Notes under the pieces: model-generated
The model's input: the letters and a program-made list of their open reading frames with translations, nothing else
What the model was told of the DNA's origin: nothing
Database searches by the model: none
Translations under genes and position numbers: made by a program
Shown here: piece by piece, positions 8,096-17,227 of the stretch
Layout of the letters: every line of letters starts with the position of its first letter
Position numbering within the stretch: position 1 is the first letter of the stretch
NCBI GenBank assembly: GCA_003513495.1
Contig: DOPM01000029.1
Coordinates: forward strand, 197,518 to 261,517
DNA length: 64,000 nucleotides
Direction of reading: 5' to 3'
Origin: Desulfosporosinus sp.
Lineage (GTDB): Bacteria > Bacillota > Desulfitobacteriia > Desulfitobacteriales > Desulfitobacteriaceae

Positions 8096-9196
8096 GAGAC
8101 GAGTGTAGAATTGCTCCGTTTCTCTAAGCATATTATTAACTGAAAACATTGGCCAACGGTTTTGGCCCGCGAGCACAAGGGATTTCGCCAAAGAAGGATT
8201 TTCAAGTATAGACTTACAGGCGGCGGCTAATTCCGTTACATTCCCGGAAGGGAAAAGCAAGCCTTCTTTTTTGTCTCTGATGAGTTCTGGAATTCCTCCG
8301 ACAGCACTTGCAACAATTGGAACCCTAGCTTGCATTGCTTCAAGAAGGACCAACCCCATACCTTCACTAATTGAAGGTAAGACAAAAAGGTCCATAGCAG
8401 GAAGTGCTTCATAGGCTAGAGGCAGATAACCAGTAAGGGTATGGGGAATAGTACTACCTCGAAGTTCAGAGGCCAGACTTTGACGAAGGGGACCATCTCC
8501 TATAAGTAAGAGATGGAGATTTGGAAATTTTGAGCGCAATTGGATTGCAGCCTTGATTAAATAAATCTGCCCTTTAGTAGGGTGAAGTCGGCCAATGGTT
8601 CCAAGAACAAGAGCATCGGCTGGGATACCCCATTGGTTACGAAAGTAATTGCGAGTTGATGTCGGGTCATCATAAGAAATCGAGGAATAGCCATTATAAA
8701 TCGTTTCAATAGTTCGGCCGCCTCGCAAGGCAACTTCCTTTGCTAAGAATTCAGATACAGTGATAATACCTGAGGTCAAGGGGAGGGTTAGGCGGTCAAG
8801 ACCAAGAGCTATTCGTGCAGACCAAGGAGATAGATAATCCTGAGCTAATGAGCTATGAACGGTGGTTAGGCATGGGATCCGTAACCATCTAGCACTAAGG
8901 CGTCCCAATAGATTCCCTCGGGAACCATGGGTATGGACAAGGTCTATAGCCATTTTTTGTGACCATCGAATAAGTTTAGGTATGGGAGAAAGGTCTAAAG
9001 GGAAGCGCATAGGGAAAGTATATGTGGGGATCTTATTTTCTGAAGCTAGGTCAGAGAAAGGACCCTGTGTTAGGCAGATGAGCTGGAGATCAAATCGATT
9101 TCGGTCTATACCCTTCAGGAGGGACAGCACATGCTGCTCTGCTCCTCCAACCTCACCTCCACCGATAATATGTAGAATTTTGTATTTTTTTTTCAT
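8084..9196 (-). CDS. GT4-family glycosyltransferase
   Basis: A 370-residue GT-B enzyme on the minus strand. The N-terminal domain starts with HIIGGGEVGGAEQHVL. The C-terminal donor-binding domain contains LGTIGRLHPTKG, the EGMGLVLLEAMQ E-x7-E block and a VGGIPELI loop. Such enzymes add a sugar to a lipid or polysaccharide acceptor. The donor is not determinable. It sits alone on the minus strand between rsgI and fabZ, and its 3' end overlaps rsgI by 12 bases. Because fabZ lies divergently upstream, its promoter should lie in 9197-9314. Confidence 0.9.
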   Translation of the reverse strand: MKKKYKILHIIGGGEVGGAEQHVLSLLKGIDRNRFDLQLICLTQGPFSDLASENKIPTYTFPMRFPLDLSPIPKLIRWSQKMAIDLVHTHGSRGNLLGRLSARWLRIPCLTTVHSSLAQDYLSPWSARIALGLDRLTLPLTSGIITVSEFLAKEVALRGGRTIETIYNGYSSISYDDPTSTRNYFRNQWGIPADALVLGTIGRLHPTKGQIYLIKAAIQLRSKFPNLHLLLIGDGPLRQSLASELRGSTIPHTLTGYLPLAYEALPAMDLFVLPSISEGMGLVLLEAMQARVPIVASAVGGIPELIRDKKEGLLFPSGNVTELAAACKSILENPSLAKSLVLAGQNRWPMFSVNNMLRETEQFYTRLLES

Positions 9197-9314
9197 ACTC
9201 CTGCCATCTTCCCTTCAGACCTAAACTTGGTTATACTGTTTTTATGCGGTTAAATCCGTATATCCTTATACCATCATAAGACAAAATGGTTTCAATCTGC
9301 AAGGAGGAATTCCA

Positions 9315-9755
9315 GTGCTACAAAGCAAAGAAATCCAGGAGATTATACCACATCGTTACCCCTTTCTTCTGGTCGATCGTATCCTAGAACTTGAAGAAGG
9401 AAAAAGGGCTGTGGGCATAAAGAATGTGACCATCAATGATTCGTTCTTTCAGGGCCACTTCCCTGGGCATCCCATTATGCCAGGAGTGCTGATTATAGAA
9501 GCCCTTGCCCAAGTTGGAACCGTGGCAATTCTTAAGAAACCTGAATATGAAGGCTATTTAGGGTTGTTTGCCGGCTTAGATGACGTTAAGTTTAAGAGGC
9601 AGGTAATTCCAGGCGATCAGCTTCGCTTAGAAGTGGAACTTGTAAAGTTACGAAAAAACTATGGAGTTGCCAAAGGTGTCGCCTATGTCGGAGACGAGTT
9701 GGCCGCAGAAGGGACCCTTAAATTCTTCCTAGAAAGGAAAAATTCTGCCCAGTGA
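9315..9755 (+). CDS. fabZ: 3-hydroxyacyl-ACP dehydratase FabZ
   Basis: A 146-residue hot-dog-fold enzyme starting at GTG 9315 behind AAGGAGG. It carries HRYPFLLVDRI, the catalytic-His segment GHFPGHPIMPGVL and the catalytic-Glu helix IEALAQ. It dehydrates beta-hydroxyacyl-ACP in type II fatty acid synthesis. The length is normal. The next gene begins inside its stop codon (GTG 9752), suggesting translational coupling to a membrane protein of envelope type rather than to other fab genes. Confidence 0.96.
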   Translation: MLQSKEIQEIIPHRYPFLLVDRILELEEGKRAVGIKNVTINDSFFQGHFPGHPIMPGVLIIEALAQVGTVAILKKPEYEGYLGLFAGLDDVKFKRQVIPGDQLRLEVELVKLRKNYGVAKGVAYVGDELAAEGTLKFFLERKNSAQ

Positions 9756-11557
9756 TTGGCGCATCCTTACAAAAAGACAGCAGAGCTAGGAGCAACACAG
9801 CAAGCCTCCTAGCTCTTTTTTTAGGACTTAGTGTTTTCATGCACGGTCTTTATTACCCTCAGGAATGGCTAATATTTGGATTTGTTTTATCTGCTTATCA
9901 TTTGTCATCGTATTTACCCAGAAGGGTTCATTATGAGACAGGGAAATTTTACAATATCGGTCTAACAGATACCTTGCTTTTGGGATTTGTTCTCTTTTCC
10001 TTGTTAGGGATTGTTCATCCTATCAAACAATCAGAAGGATTGCTTGAAGCCTTACAGTGGGGAATCCTTTGGCTCGTTTATCGATTGGGAGTTCGGATTT
10101 CTTCGGATGACATAGCAAAACGGAAGCTAATACAATACATTGAGTGGTTGGCCATAGCAATCGCTGTCATTGGTTGGCTGCCTTGGGTGAGCAAAGTGGG
10201 GGGAAGATTAAGCTCTGTCTTTGGTTACCCTAATGCTGCTGCAGCATTTTTGGGTGTAGTTCTCTTACTTCATCCACGCAGTAAGTTAGTTCTCATCTGG
10301 CTGGCGATTTCTCTCTTAGGGACAGGTTCCCGTGCTGGAGTAGGATTAACTCTTATAATTCTTGTTGGTCGGCAGATGTTATTACGAGGAGCGGGACGAA
10401 GAATTCATTTTAAAGGAATAGGATTGGGCCAATTTTTTAAAGGAATGTTCGCTCTTCTAGTGGGTTGTGTGGGAACAGTTCTCATACTGCTCTATTATAG
10501 GCCTGCTTGGGACAATTTAACGGCCTGGGGTTTTTCGTCTTCGAGTTGGCAGGAACGGCTGGTCTACATTAAAGATGGGATTAGTTTAGCTTGGAATTCA
10601 GGCGGTCTACCACAAGCAGGAGGATGGTGGGCATTTCCTACGGTTCAATCCTTTCCCTATTGGACGGCAGATCCGCATTCGAGTTTTATACATATCTTAC
10701 TGAACCAGGGGGTCCTCGGAATTGCGAGTATGGGAATTTGGGGTAGTCTTTCCCTAGCTCAGGTATGGAAGACCTGGGGCAAGAATCAGATACTGATAAA
10801 GTCGGGAGTCGTTTCAGAAGATACTAAGGCTCAGCTTTGTATTTGGAGTGCTCTTCTGTTCCTAGTACTACATAGTTTGGTTGATGCCAATTTTTCCTTT
10901 GGCGCTTTAGGTATTCTATTCTGGCTTTTATTTGGCTGTTTGCAGAGGAAACATAATCCTCTAAGAACACATTATTACAAACAAAACATCATACTTCACA
11001 GGGTGAGTAAGATCGGAGTGTTAGTTGTAAGTTTCATGGTCTGCCTCATTTGTGGAGGTATCCTCCTGAATCCTACGCTCCTAGAGAGAGAACATAGCTT
11101 AAATAAACAGGCCGTCCAATGCCAAGAGCAGGATCCTAATAAAAGTGTCGACCTCTGGGGCAGAAGTCTGGAATTGGATCAAACCCAGATTGAGGTACGT
11201 CGAGGGATGGCGGAACACTTGCTTCGGCAAGGGAACTTGCTTGCAGGGTTAGAAACTGTTAAAGAAGTCCTTCGCTGGCAAGCATTTGACTTAGAAGCCT
11301 ACGAATGGGGCCAGTCCGTTGTTTGGGATGCAGCTGAAGCCAGCCGCCAGACAAAGCCTGAATTAGCAATCACCCTCTATCGCTGGGTTGAGGATGTGCC
11401 TAAAACGATTGAAGAAAGGATGGTTAACCTTAATAGCTTAGATCGAAAACTATGGCAGGGACACAAGGATTTCCTTCCATCCCAGCATATAAGACTTCTT
11501 TCTGATTATGCTCGACAAAGACAACTCACAAAACTTCTGCCACAACATAAGTTGTGA
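9752..11557 (+). CDS. O-antigen ligase/Wzy-like membrane protein with C-terminal TPR-like part
   Basis: A 601-residue protein starting at GTG 9752, overlapping the fabZ stop. The first 420 or so residues contain about ten or more hydrophobic segments and a periplasmic-loop region. Its WaaL/Wzy_C-like segment includes GTGSRAGVGLTL and DPHSSFIHILLNQG. The last 150 residues are helical and could be tetratricopeptide-like (NLLAGLETVKEVLRWQAFD). Family members ligate or polymerise polysaccharide, but the substrate is unknown. A small membrane-anchored protein follows with overlapping start. Confidence 0.75.
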   Translation: MIGASLQKDSRARSNTASLLALFLGLSVFMHGLYYPQEWLIFGFVLSAYHLSSYLPRRVHYETGKFYNIGLTDTLLLGFVLFSLLGIVHPIKQSEGLLEALQWGILWLVYRLGVRISSDDIAKRKLIQYIEWLAIAIAVIGWLPWVSKVGGRLSSVFGYPNAAAAFLGVVLLLHPRSKLVLIWLAISLLGTGSRAGVGLTLIILVGRQMLLRGAGRRIHFKGIGLGQFFKGMFALLVGCVGTVLILLYYRPAWDNLTAWGFSSSSWQERLVYIKDGISLAWNSGGLPQAGGWWAFPTVQSFPYWTADPHSSFIHILLNQGVLGIASMGIWGSLSLAQVWKTWGKNQILIKSGVVSEDTKAQLCIWSALLFLVLHSLVDANFSFGALGILFWLLFGCLQRKHNPLRTHYYKQNIILHRVSKIGVLVVSFMVCLICGGILLNPTLLEREHSLNKQAVQCQEQDPNKSVDLWGRSLELDQTQIEVRRGMAEHLLRQGNLLAGLETVKEVLRWQAFDLEAYEWGQSVVWDAAEASRQTKPELAITLYRWVEDVPKTIEERMVNLNSLDRKLWQGHKDFLPSQHIRLLSDYARQRQLTKLLPQHKL

Positions 11558-11571
11558 GCAGGGGGGAGATT

Positions 11572-11961
11572 ATGAAGATTTCCATGGGGATAGTTCTAGT
11601 TTTAGGGATTATTTTCTGGGTCCTATGCTCACGTTACGAATGGAGTATCCCACTTAAATGGCAAGCCCAGATTAGTGCCTGGAAGGAACGTTTAAAAAAC
11701 CAATCATATAGTTTAAACTTGGTTTGGAAGCTCAGCCCGGACAGTAGAGAAATAGAGAAGCGCTTTTGGCTTCTTCAGAAAGCTTTGCCCAGTTTGCAGA
11801 AAAGGAAAAAGCTCCCGTTATTGATCGAAGTTCAGGTCTGTCCAGATCTATCCTTAGAGGATGAAAAATACATAGCATGTTTACAGCGGCGGTTCTCAGA
11901 TATCAATATTTACACGTGCTCGCCTAAGGGTATAAATAGCAAGGGAGAGAATCCTTTGTAA
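11572..11961 (+). CDS. Small single-span membrane protein of unknown function
   Basis: A protein of about 129 residues from ATG 11572, preceded by GGGGGGAG; the frame also opens from a GTG at 11554 that overlaps the upstream stop. There is one N-terminal transmembrane segment (ISMGIVLVLGIIFWVLC). The rest is a soluble domain rich in basic and aromatic residues with no recognised motif. Its tight coupling to the ligase-like gene suggests a shared envelope role, but I do not recognise the family. Confidence 0.6.
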   Translation: MKISMGIVLVLGIIFWVLCSRYEWSIPLKWQAQISAWKERLKNQSYSLNLVWKLSPDSREIEKRFWLLQKALPSLQKRKKLPLLIEVQVCPDLSLEDEKYIACLQRRFSDINIYTCSPKGINSKGENPL

Positions 11962-11994
11962 TGAGCGGATGAACAGGAAGCGAGGGGGCTTTTT

Positions 11995-13704
11995 GTGCTC
12001 TTTTTTCTGACGTTAAACAAAGACTATGACGTCAGTTTTTCTCCCTTCCAGGAGAAGGACAAGCTTGATTCGAGGGTTATTAGCTATCTAAATGTTCCTC
12101 TTCCTCTAGGGATTATTGAAGACGTCTTAGAGAGGTCGCTAAAGAGACAGCTTTCTAATCAAGGCAATCCTAAAAAGAAACCAAATGAGATCAAGAATCA
12201 GATACTAAACTATTTAAACAATTTCGAGTGGGATATACAGGAGATCATATGGAAGGAAGTTAATAAGGATTTCTGCCCTGATCCCTCATTAGAACTGGAC
12301 CAGGATAGAAAGAACAAGAATTGGGATGCCTTTAATCAACGTGTTTTAGGAAGGCAGCTTTCTAAGGGAGATCTTCAAGTACTTGCCCGTGAACTTAGAC
12401 TTAAAGACGAGGAGATAATAACCTTTGCGCAGTTTAATGTGGAGCAGGGAAAGGCAAAATGGCTCCCTTCTGTAAAACAGATAAACAGAGGGTGGCAGTG
12501 CCAACGCTGCGGAGAGACAGATCTAGAAGAGTGGCCCAGCATTTATGGTTCAGCTGCGACCTGTGGAAGTTGTGCAAGCATTGGAGTTAGTACCTCATTA
12601 ACGGTACTATATCGAGATAAACGCTCGCTATTAGAAGGACCTCTAAACGTTTCATTTCGCCCTCATTGGGTTCTTACCGAAGCCCAACAAAGAGCCAGTG
12701 AACAAGTTGATGCATTTATGAAGGATACGTATACTGAAACGGCGCTTCTATGGGCAGCATGTGGAGCTGGAAAAACCGAAGTGTGTTTTCCTGCCGCTGC
12801 TTGGGCACTAAACCAAGGGAAATCGGTGCTTTTTGCTGCACCACGGCAAGATGTGATTCACGATATTGCGCCGAGGCTTCAACGGGACTTTCCGGATTTT
12901 ACGGTTCAGGTATTGACGGGGACTAACACGGTAAAGTTTCAGGCAGGGGGCTTGGTGTTGGCAACAACCCATCAGGTCTTAAGGTTTTGGCAGGCCTTTG
13001 ATGTGATTTTCATGGATGAGATGGATGCCTTTCCATATCATGGGAGCAGAGCTCTAGAATGGGGCTTGAAGAACGCCTTACGTCAGGGGGGCAAGCTATT
13101 ATACTTGACGGCCACACCCTCTCAAGAAGGGTTAAATGCCGTTCGGGAAGGTGAGATGGCACTTATTCGATTACCTGCAAGATATCATCGAAATCCTCTA
13201 CCCGTTCCCATTTGGATAAGGTCTGATATATTGTCAGAACCCAACGGCTGTAGAGGTAAATGGGGGAAACAGATTAGTTTATTAAGAAGGCAGGGACCTG
13301 TTTTGGTCTTTGTACCCAAAATCTCTTTAGTTAATCCATGGATAGAATCCTTTAAACAAACCTTTCCTGGTTGGAGGATAGAGGGCAGTTACAGCTCGGA
13401 TTCGGGGCGCAGCATAAAAATTAAAAACTTGAAACTAGGGCAGTATGATATTTTTGTTAGTACCACCATCTTAGAGCGCGGGATTACTTTGCCTGGGATT
13501 CAAATAGTGGTCCTTGGCGCAGATCATCCCATGTTTGATGAACGTGCCTTAGTTCAAATGGCAGGAAGGGTTGGGCGAACTCGAGAAAATCCTAGGGGAG
13601 AAGTCATTTTTTTATCTCAGAAAATGACATCGGCCATGAAGACTGCTGTGCAATGGATAGAGGAGCAAAATAGGTATGCCTTAGATTTAGGACTAATCGA
13701 CTAA
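11995..13704 (+). CDS. comFA: ComFA-type DNA helicase for competence
   Basis: A 569-residue superfamily 2 helicase starting at GTG 11995 after a purine-rich stretch. A four-cysteine zinc region (CQRCG...CGSC, residues about 170-200) precedes the helicase core, as in ComFA. Motif I is CGAGKTE, motif II is MDEMDAF (DExD type) and motif VI is QMAGRVGRTRE. ComFA helps drive transforming DNA across the membrane. The N-terminal 150 residues have no recognised motif. comFC follows at once. Whether the organism is naturally competent is not shown by these two genes alone. Confidence 0.93.
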   Translation: MLFFLTLNKDYDVSFSPFQEKDKLDSRVISYLNVPLPLGIIEDVLERSLKRQLSNQGNPKKKPNEIKNQILNYLNNFEWDIQEIIWKEVNKDFCPDPSLELDQDRKNKNWDAFNQRVLGRQLSKGDLQVLARELRLKDEEIITFAQFNVEQGKAKWLPSVKQINRGWQCQRCGETDLEEWPSIYGSAATCGSCASIGVSTSLTVLYRDKRSLLEGPLNVSFRPHWVLTEAQQRASEQVDAFMKDTYTETALLWAACGAGKTEVCFPAAAWALNQGKSVLFAAPRQDVIHDIAPRLQRDFPDFTVQVLTGTNTVKFQAGGLVLATTHQVLRFWQAFDVIFMDEMDAFPYHGSRALEWGLKNALRQGGKLLYLTATPSQEGLNAVREGEMALIRLPARYHRNPLPVPIWIRSDILSEPNGCRGKWGKQISLLRRQGPVLVFVPKISLVNPWIESFKQTFPGWRIEGSYSSDSGRSIKIKNLKLGQYDIFVSTTILERGITLPGIQIVVLGADHPMFDERALVQMAGRVGRTRENPRGEVIFLSQKMTSAMKTAVQWIEEQNRYALDLGLID

Positions 13705-13730
13705 GCCGGCAGAGAAGGTGGGGAGAGGCT

Positions 13731-14471
13731 GTGAAGGGGTTGTGGAGAAATGCAGTTAGGATCAGCCAAGTGCTCTGGTACAAAGACGAACAAGCTTGTG
13801 TATTCTGTGGAGAGGGACATGGTCCGATTTGCTTAACCTGCAGGATGAATTATCTTCGCCCCGAGTTGAGGCGCTGTACGAGGTGCGGAAAGCTGATAGA
13901 ATCTGGGCAGCTAGACTGTCTTGATTGTTTGGCAGGTAGGGGCCCAAAACAACTGGATCAAGTGACAGCCTGGGGGCATTATTCCGGAGGTATGAAGGAG
14001 TTTATTCAGAGAATAAAATTTAAATCCCAACCTAATCTTATAAGAGAAATCTCCCGTCCTTTTTCAGATTGGGCAATTAGTCAGCTTCCAGTTGTAGATG
14101 GTATTGTTGCTGTGCCAATGCATATGTCTCGCCTGGCAGAAAGAGGCTTCAATCAAGCGGAGGTAATCGCCTCAGCGCTGCACTGGGAATTAGGATTACC
14201 GATTCTTTCAGGGGTCGAACGACTTGAGTCAAGATCCTCTCAGGTCCTACTTTCCCGTCAGGAGCGCCTGCACAACCTGACAGGAGCATTTAATGTAAGA
14301 CAGCCCGAGGATTATCAAGGAAAAAGTGTGTGGCTGATAGATGATGTAACAACCACCGGATCGACCCTCGAAGCTGTTGCAGAAGCCCTTAGACAGTGCG
14401 GAACTAAGGAAATCTATGGTTTATGTTTAGCGGCTGGTCTGGAAAAAAGACTTGTGCCTTTGAGTGAATAG
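13731..14471 (+). CDS. comFC: ComFC phosphoribosyltransferase-like competence protein
   Basis: A 246-residue protein starting at GTG 13731. Cysteine pairs in the first 65 residues (CVFCGEG, CLTC, CTRCGK, CLDC) form the zinc domain. The C-terminal part is a type I phosphoribosyltransferase fold with the PRPP loop DDVTTTGSTL and the ComF motif AVPMHMSRLAERGFNQAE. ComFC is needed for efficient transformation; its exact reaction is unknown. It is 26 bases from comFA, probably in one operon. Confidence 0.94.
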   Translation: MKGLWRNAVRISQVLWYKDEQACVFCGEGHGPICLTCRMNYLRPELRRCTRCGKLIESGQLDCLDCLAGRGPKQLDQVTAWGHYSGGMKEFIQRIKFKSQPNLIREISRPFSDWAISQLPVVDGIVAVPMHMSRLAERGFNQAEVIASALHWELGLPILSGVERLESRSSQVLLSRQERLHNLTGAFNVRQPEDYQGKSVWLIDDVTTTGSTLEAVAEALRQCGTKEIYGLCLAAGLEKRLVPLSE

Positions 14472-14535
14472 AGTTATAATTACAAGTGGATGGGCAAAGC
14501 CTATTACATTTTTTTACGTAAGGGGAATATCTTTC

Positions 14536-14838
14536 ATGGCCTTTGAAGACAAAGATCTAGTATGTAAAGACTGCGGAGTTACCTTTATTTTCACAGTTGG
14601 CGAGCAAGAATTTTATGCTGAAAAGGGTTTCGAAAATGAACCACAGCGTTGCCGTGAGTGTCGTAACATTCGCAAACAAAACCGTAATTCCCAAGAAGGA
14701 AGATCACGTGAAATGTTTACAGTTATTTGTGGAGACTGCGGTGTAGAAACTCAAGTTCCTTTCCAACCTACATCAGATCGTCCAGTATACTGCCGTGAGT
14801 GCTATCAGCACCATCGTCCAGCTCGCGATCAATACTAA
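14536..14838 (+). CDS. Double zinc-ribbon protein
   Basis: A 100-residue protein from ATG 14536; AAGGGGA lies upstream at about the right spacing. The frame is open to 14464 but the extra residues are not conserved-looking. Four CxxC pairs (CKDC, CREC, CGDC, CREC) make two zinc ribbons, matching the small CxxC-x17-CxxC proteins of Clostridia. The function is unknown. It lies behind comFC in the same direction and ends before a strong terminator. Confidence 0.75.
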   Translation: MAFEDKDLVCKDCGVTFIFTVGEQEFYAEKGFENEPQRCRECRNIRKQNRNSQEGRSREMFTVICGDCGVETQVPFQPTSDRPVYCRECYQHHRPARDQY

Positions 14839-14873
14839 TCCATAGAAATTACTGTACTTAAATTGAAATTGAC

Positions 14874-14916
14874 AAGCATTGGGAGACAATTGGTCGACCA
14901 ATGCTTTTTATTTTAT
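14874..14916 (+). terminator. Rho-independent terminator after the zinc-ribbon gene
   Basis: A 9-bp AAGCATTGG/CCAATGCTT stem is followed by TTTATTTTAT. Confidence 0.8.
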
Positions 14917-14963
14917 ATCAGCTTAGGGGAGCATGATTAAGAGTCATTACACTATCAACAAGG

Positions 14964-15016
14964 TTATCCACAGCATCTTAACCGAAAGAATGAGCGAAAA
15001 CTGATACTTATCCACA
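14964..15016 (+). promoter_or_regulatory. Two consensus DnaA boxes (TTATCCACA)
   Basis: TTATCCACA occurs exactly at 14964-14972 and 15008-15016, in the same orientation and 44 bases apart. This is the standard DnaA 9-mer. Binding is inferred only from the match. Confidence 0.5.
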
Positions 15017-15034
15017 TTATACACATGCTCCTGT

Positions 15035-15060
15035 GTGTAACTTTAGGGGATAAGTTACAC
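15035..15060. repeat. Perfect 9-bp inverted repeat next to the DnaA boxes
   Basis: GTGTAACTT (15035-15043) and AAGTTACAC (15052-15060) are perfectly complementary with an 8-base spacer. It lies 18 bases after the second DnaA box and has no following T-run, so it looks more like an operator than a terminator. Confidence 0.6.
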
Positions 15061-15310
15061 TCCTGAAGTGGTTTTTCTTTTATGTTTTCCTAAGATTCCC
15101 ATCTCGTTCGAGTGGGATAATGTCTTGCACCGGGTGATAAGTATTTCAGATTCTCCTTGCAAAAAAAGTAGAATAACTCTAAAAATGAAAGAAATAGGTT
15201 GTATAATTATTCGCAAGTAAGTATAATCAAAATTAAAAGGATAAGCTGAGGCAAAACACCAAAGCTTAAGAGGGGTTTGCTGAACACATCCAAAAGAGAG
15301 GGGAAAAACA

Positions 15311-16105
15311 ATGTTTAAATCAAAAGTTCGTTTTGTTTTAGCTGGTCTACTAAGTTTAAGTCTCTTGACACTTGCCGGATGCGGAAGTAATAACGCACCT
15401 GCACCATCTGATCCTGCACCTACTGAAAAGGTTCTAAGAGTTGGTTCTGATATCGCTTATGCACCTTTTGAATTCATGGATGAAAAGCAACAGGCTACGG
15501 GGTTTGATATCGAACTAATTCAGGCTCTTGGAAAAGATATGGGATATACAAAAGTAAATATTGAGACAGCTGCTTTTGATGGCTTGATTCCAGCTTTACA
15601 AGCTGGGAAATATGATGCCGTAATTTCTGCCATGACAATTACCGAGGATCGCGCTAAAAGTGTTCAATTTAGTGACAAGTATTTCTTGAGCGGTCAGTAC
15701 ATCGCCATGAAAAAAGGAGCTAATATTAAATCCTTAGACGATTTAAAAGGAAAGAAGATTGGGGTCCAACTCAATACGACAGGTCAATATGTCGTTGAGG
15801 ATAAAGGTATGGAAACAAATAAGTATGACACGACACCTGACGCTATGAATGCACTAATTAGTGGTGGAGTGGACGCTGTTGTTGCTGACTCTCCAGTTGT
15901 ACTTTGGTTCCAAGCCCAAAATCCTAACGCTCAAATTGAATCTATCAATGCAGATTCTGGCGCAGAGTATTATGGCATAGCTATGAAACTTGGAAACACT
16001 GAATTAGCAGACAAAATGAATGCCTCCTTGAAAAAGCTCATGGATAGTGGAAAATACAATGAGATTTACAAAAAGTGGTTCAAAGAGGATGCTCCTAAGT
16101 TTTAG
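15311..16105 (+). CDS. Polar amino acid ABC transporter substrate-binding lipoprotein
   Basis: A 264-residue lipoprotein with lipobox LAGC at residues 22-25. The mature part is the bacterial extracellular solute-binding family 3 fold, with blocks VGSDIAYAPFEFMDE, AGKYDAVISAMTITEDRA and GKKIGVQLNTTGQ. Substrates are likely glutamine, basic or other polar amino acids, but specificity is not readable. A permease and ATPase of matching type follow after a terminator and a 444-base gap. A strong hairpin at 16137-16169 separates it from them. Confidence 0.93.
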   Translation: MFKSKVRFVLAGLLSLSLLTLAGCGSNNAPAPSDPAPTEKVLRVGSDIAYAPFEFMDEKQQATGFDIELIQALGKDMGYTKVNIETAAFDGLIPALQAGKYDAVISAMTITEDRAKSVQFSDKYFLSGQYIAMKKGANIKSLDDLKGKKIGVQLNTTGQYVVEDKGMETNKYDTTPDAMNALISGGVDAVVADSPVVLWFQAQNPNAQIESINADSGAEYYGIAMKLGNTELADKMNASLKKLMDSGKYNEIYKKWFKEDAPKF

Positions 16106-16549
16106 AATCACCTGTAAGGATGTTGAATAATTAACTAAAGGAAGGCACTGATATCTAGTGCCTTCCTTTAGCTTTCCCTAAGCTATTATTTAAGTTGAGA
16201 TTATTTCCTCGAATTTCAATTCCAGTAGATGAGTTCAATGGTTTAAATTGGTCCTTGAACATCAGCCTGACTACGTGTATAATCACTTTCTGTTTCGAGT
16301 TGATAGACTCAATAGACTTGAAATCTAGGTGCTGCTAAAGGGGACAAGTACTTCAAAAAGAATCTTTAGCGCTTGAAAATAAGGATGAAGTTAAGTTCGG
16401 AATAGAATATGGATTTTACTTGTAAAAAAATGCAGTAAAATATATAATTTTAGGGCAAGTAGTATGATTTCATTTAATTGTAACACTTTACTAAAAGTGG
16501 ACATGATACCAGAGCTCTTAAGTTCAAGATTAAAGATAGGAGGGTTATT
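16106..16549. other. Intergenic region between binding-protein and permease genes
   Basis: After the hairpin there is no ORF of interest. A TATAAT at about 16443-16448 could be the -10 of a separate permease-ATPase promoter. Nothing else recognisable was seen. Confidence 0.45.
16137..16175 (+). terminator. Strong hairpin terminator after the binding-protein gene
   Basis: A 13-bp stem AAAGGAAGGCACT/AGTGCCTTCCTTT (16137-16149 and 16157-16169). The downstream tract is only partly T-rich, so it could limit rather than stop read-through to the permease. Confidence 0.75.
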
Positions 16550-17227
16550 GTGGGATTAAACTGGCATGTGGTAATAGATAATATGCCTATTCTCGCCAAA
16601 GGGGCACTGCTAACGTTGGAACTAACGGCTGGTGCTGTTGCAATCGGGGTCGTTATCGGTCTATTTATGGCCTTAGCACGGTTATCTAAGCGTAAAATGG
16701 TCCGCGCGGCAGCGATTGGCTATATAGATTTCTTTAGAGGAACTCCTCTGTTAGTTCAAATCTTCTTAGTCTATTTTGGAATCCCGATGCTCCTTCAATG
16801 GCAGACTATGCCTGATAATTATCAGTATACTGCAGGGATATTGGCTATGGGCCTAAATTCCGGTGCTTACATTGCAGAAATATTTAGAGCAGGAATTCAG
16901 TCCATAGATCGGGGTCAAACAGAAGCAGCGCGGTCATTGGGAATGACTCAAATTCAAGCATTGCGTTATATTATTCTGCCACAAGCCTTTAAACGCTCGA
17001 TTCCTCCTTTAGGTAATGAGTTTATCGCTTTACTTAAGGATTCCTCGTTATTATCCATCATTGCAATCCAAGAGCTTTTTTACACTGGAAAGATTATTGT
17101 TGGACGAACCTACCAACCCCTTCCTATGTATCTGGCCGTTGCCTTATACTACCTAGTTATGACCCAGTTGATTGCTCAATGGGTAGCCTATATGGAGAGG
17201 AGGCTGGGCAAGAATGATATTCGTTAA
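16550..17227 (+). CDS. Polar amino acid ABC transporter permease
   Basis: A 225-residue inner-membrane protein of the HisM/GlnP type starting at GTG 16550 behind AGGAGGG. It has about five hydrophobic segments and the family's cytoplasmic EAA-like loop (TEAARSLGMTQIQALRYIIL). FRGTPLLVQIFLVYFGIP is another family hallmark. It pairs with the ATPase gene, which overlaps it by 14 bases. The binding protein 444 bases upstream is the probable partner. Confidence 0.94.
   Translation: MGLNWHVVIDNMPILAKGALLTLELTAGAVAIGVVIGLFMALARLSKRKMVRAAAIGYIDFFRGTPLLVQIFLVYFGIPMLLQWQTMPDNYQYTAGILAMGLNSGAYIAEIFRAGIQSIDRGQTEAARSLGMTQIQALRYIILPQAFKRSIPPLGNEFIALLKDSSLLSIIAIQELFYTGKIIVGRTYQPLPMYLAVALYYLVMTQLIAQWVAYMERRLGKNDIR

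Larger units (their letters stand above)
14839..15310. other. Intergenic region before the amino acid ABC transporter
   Basis: No gene. It holds the terminator, the two DnaA-box-like sites and a perfect 9-bp dyad listed separately. A TATAAT at 15202-15207 could be a -10 for the transporter gene, but I see no good -35 for it. Confidence 0.5.
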
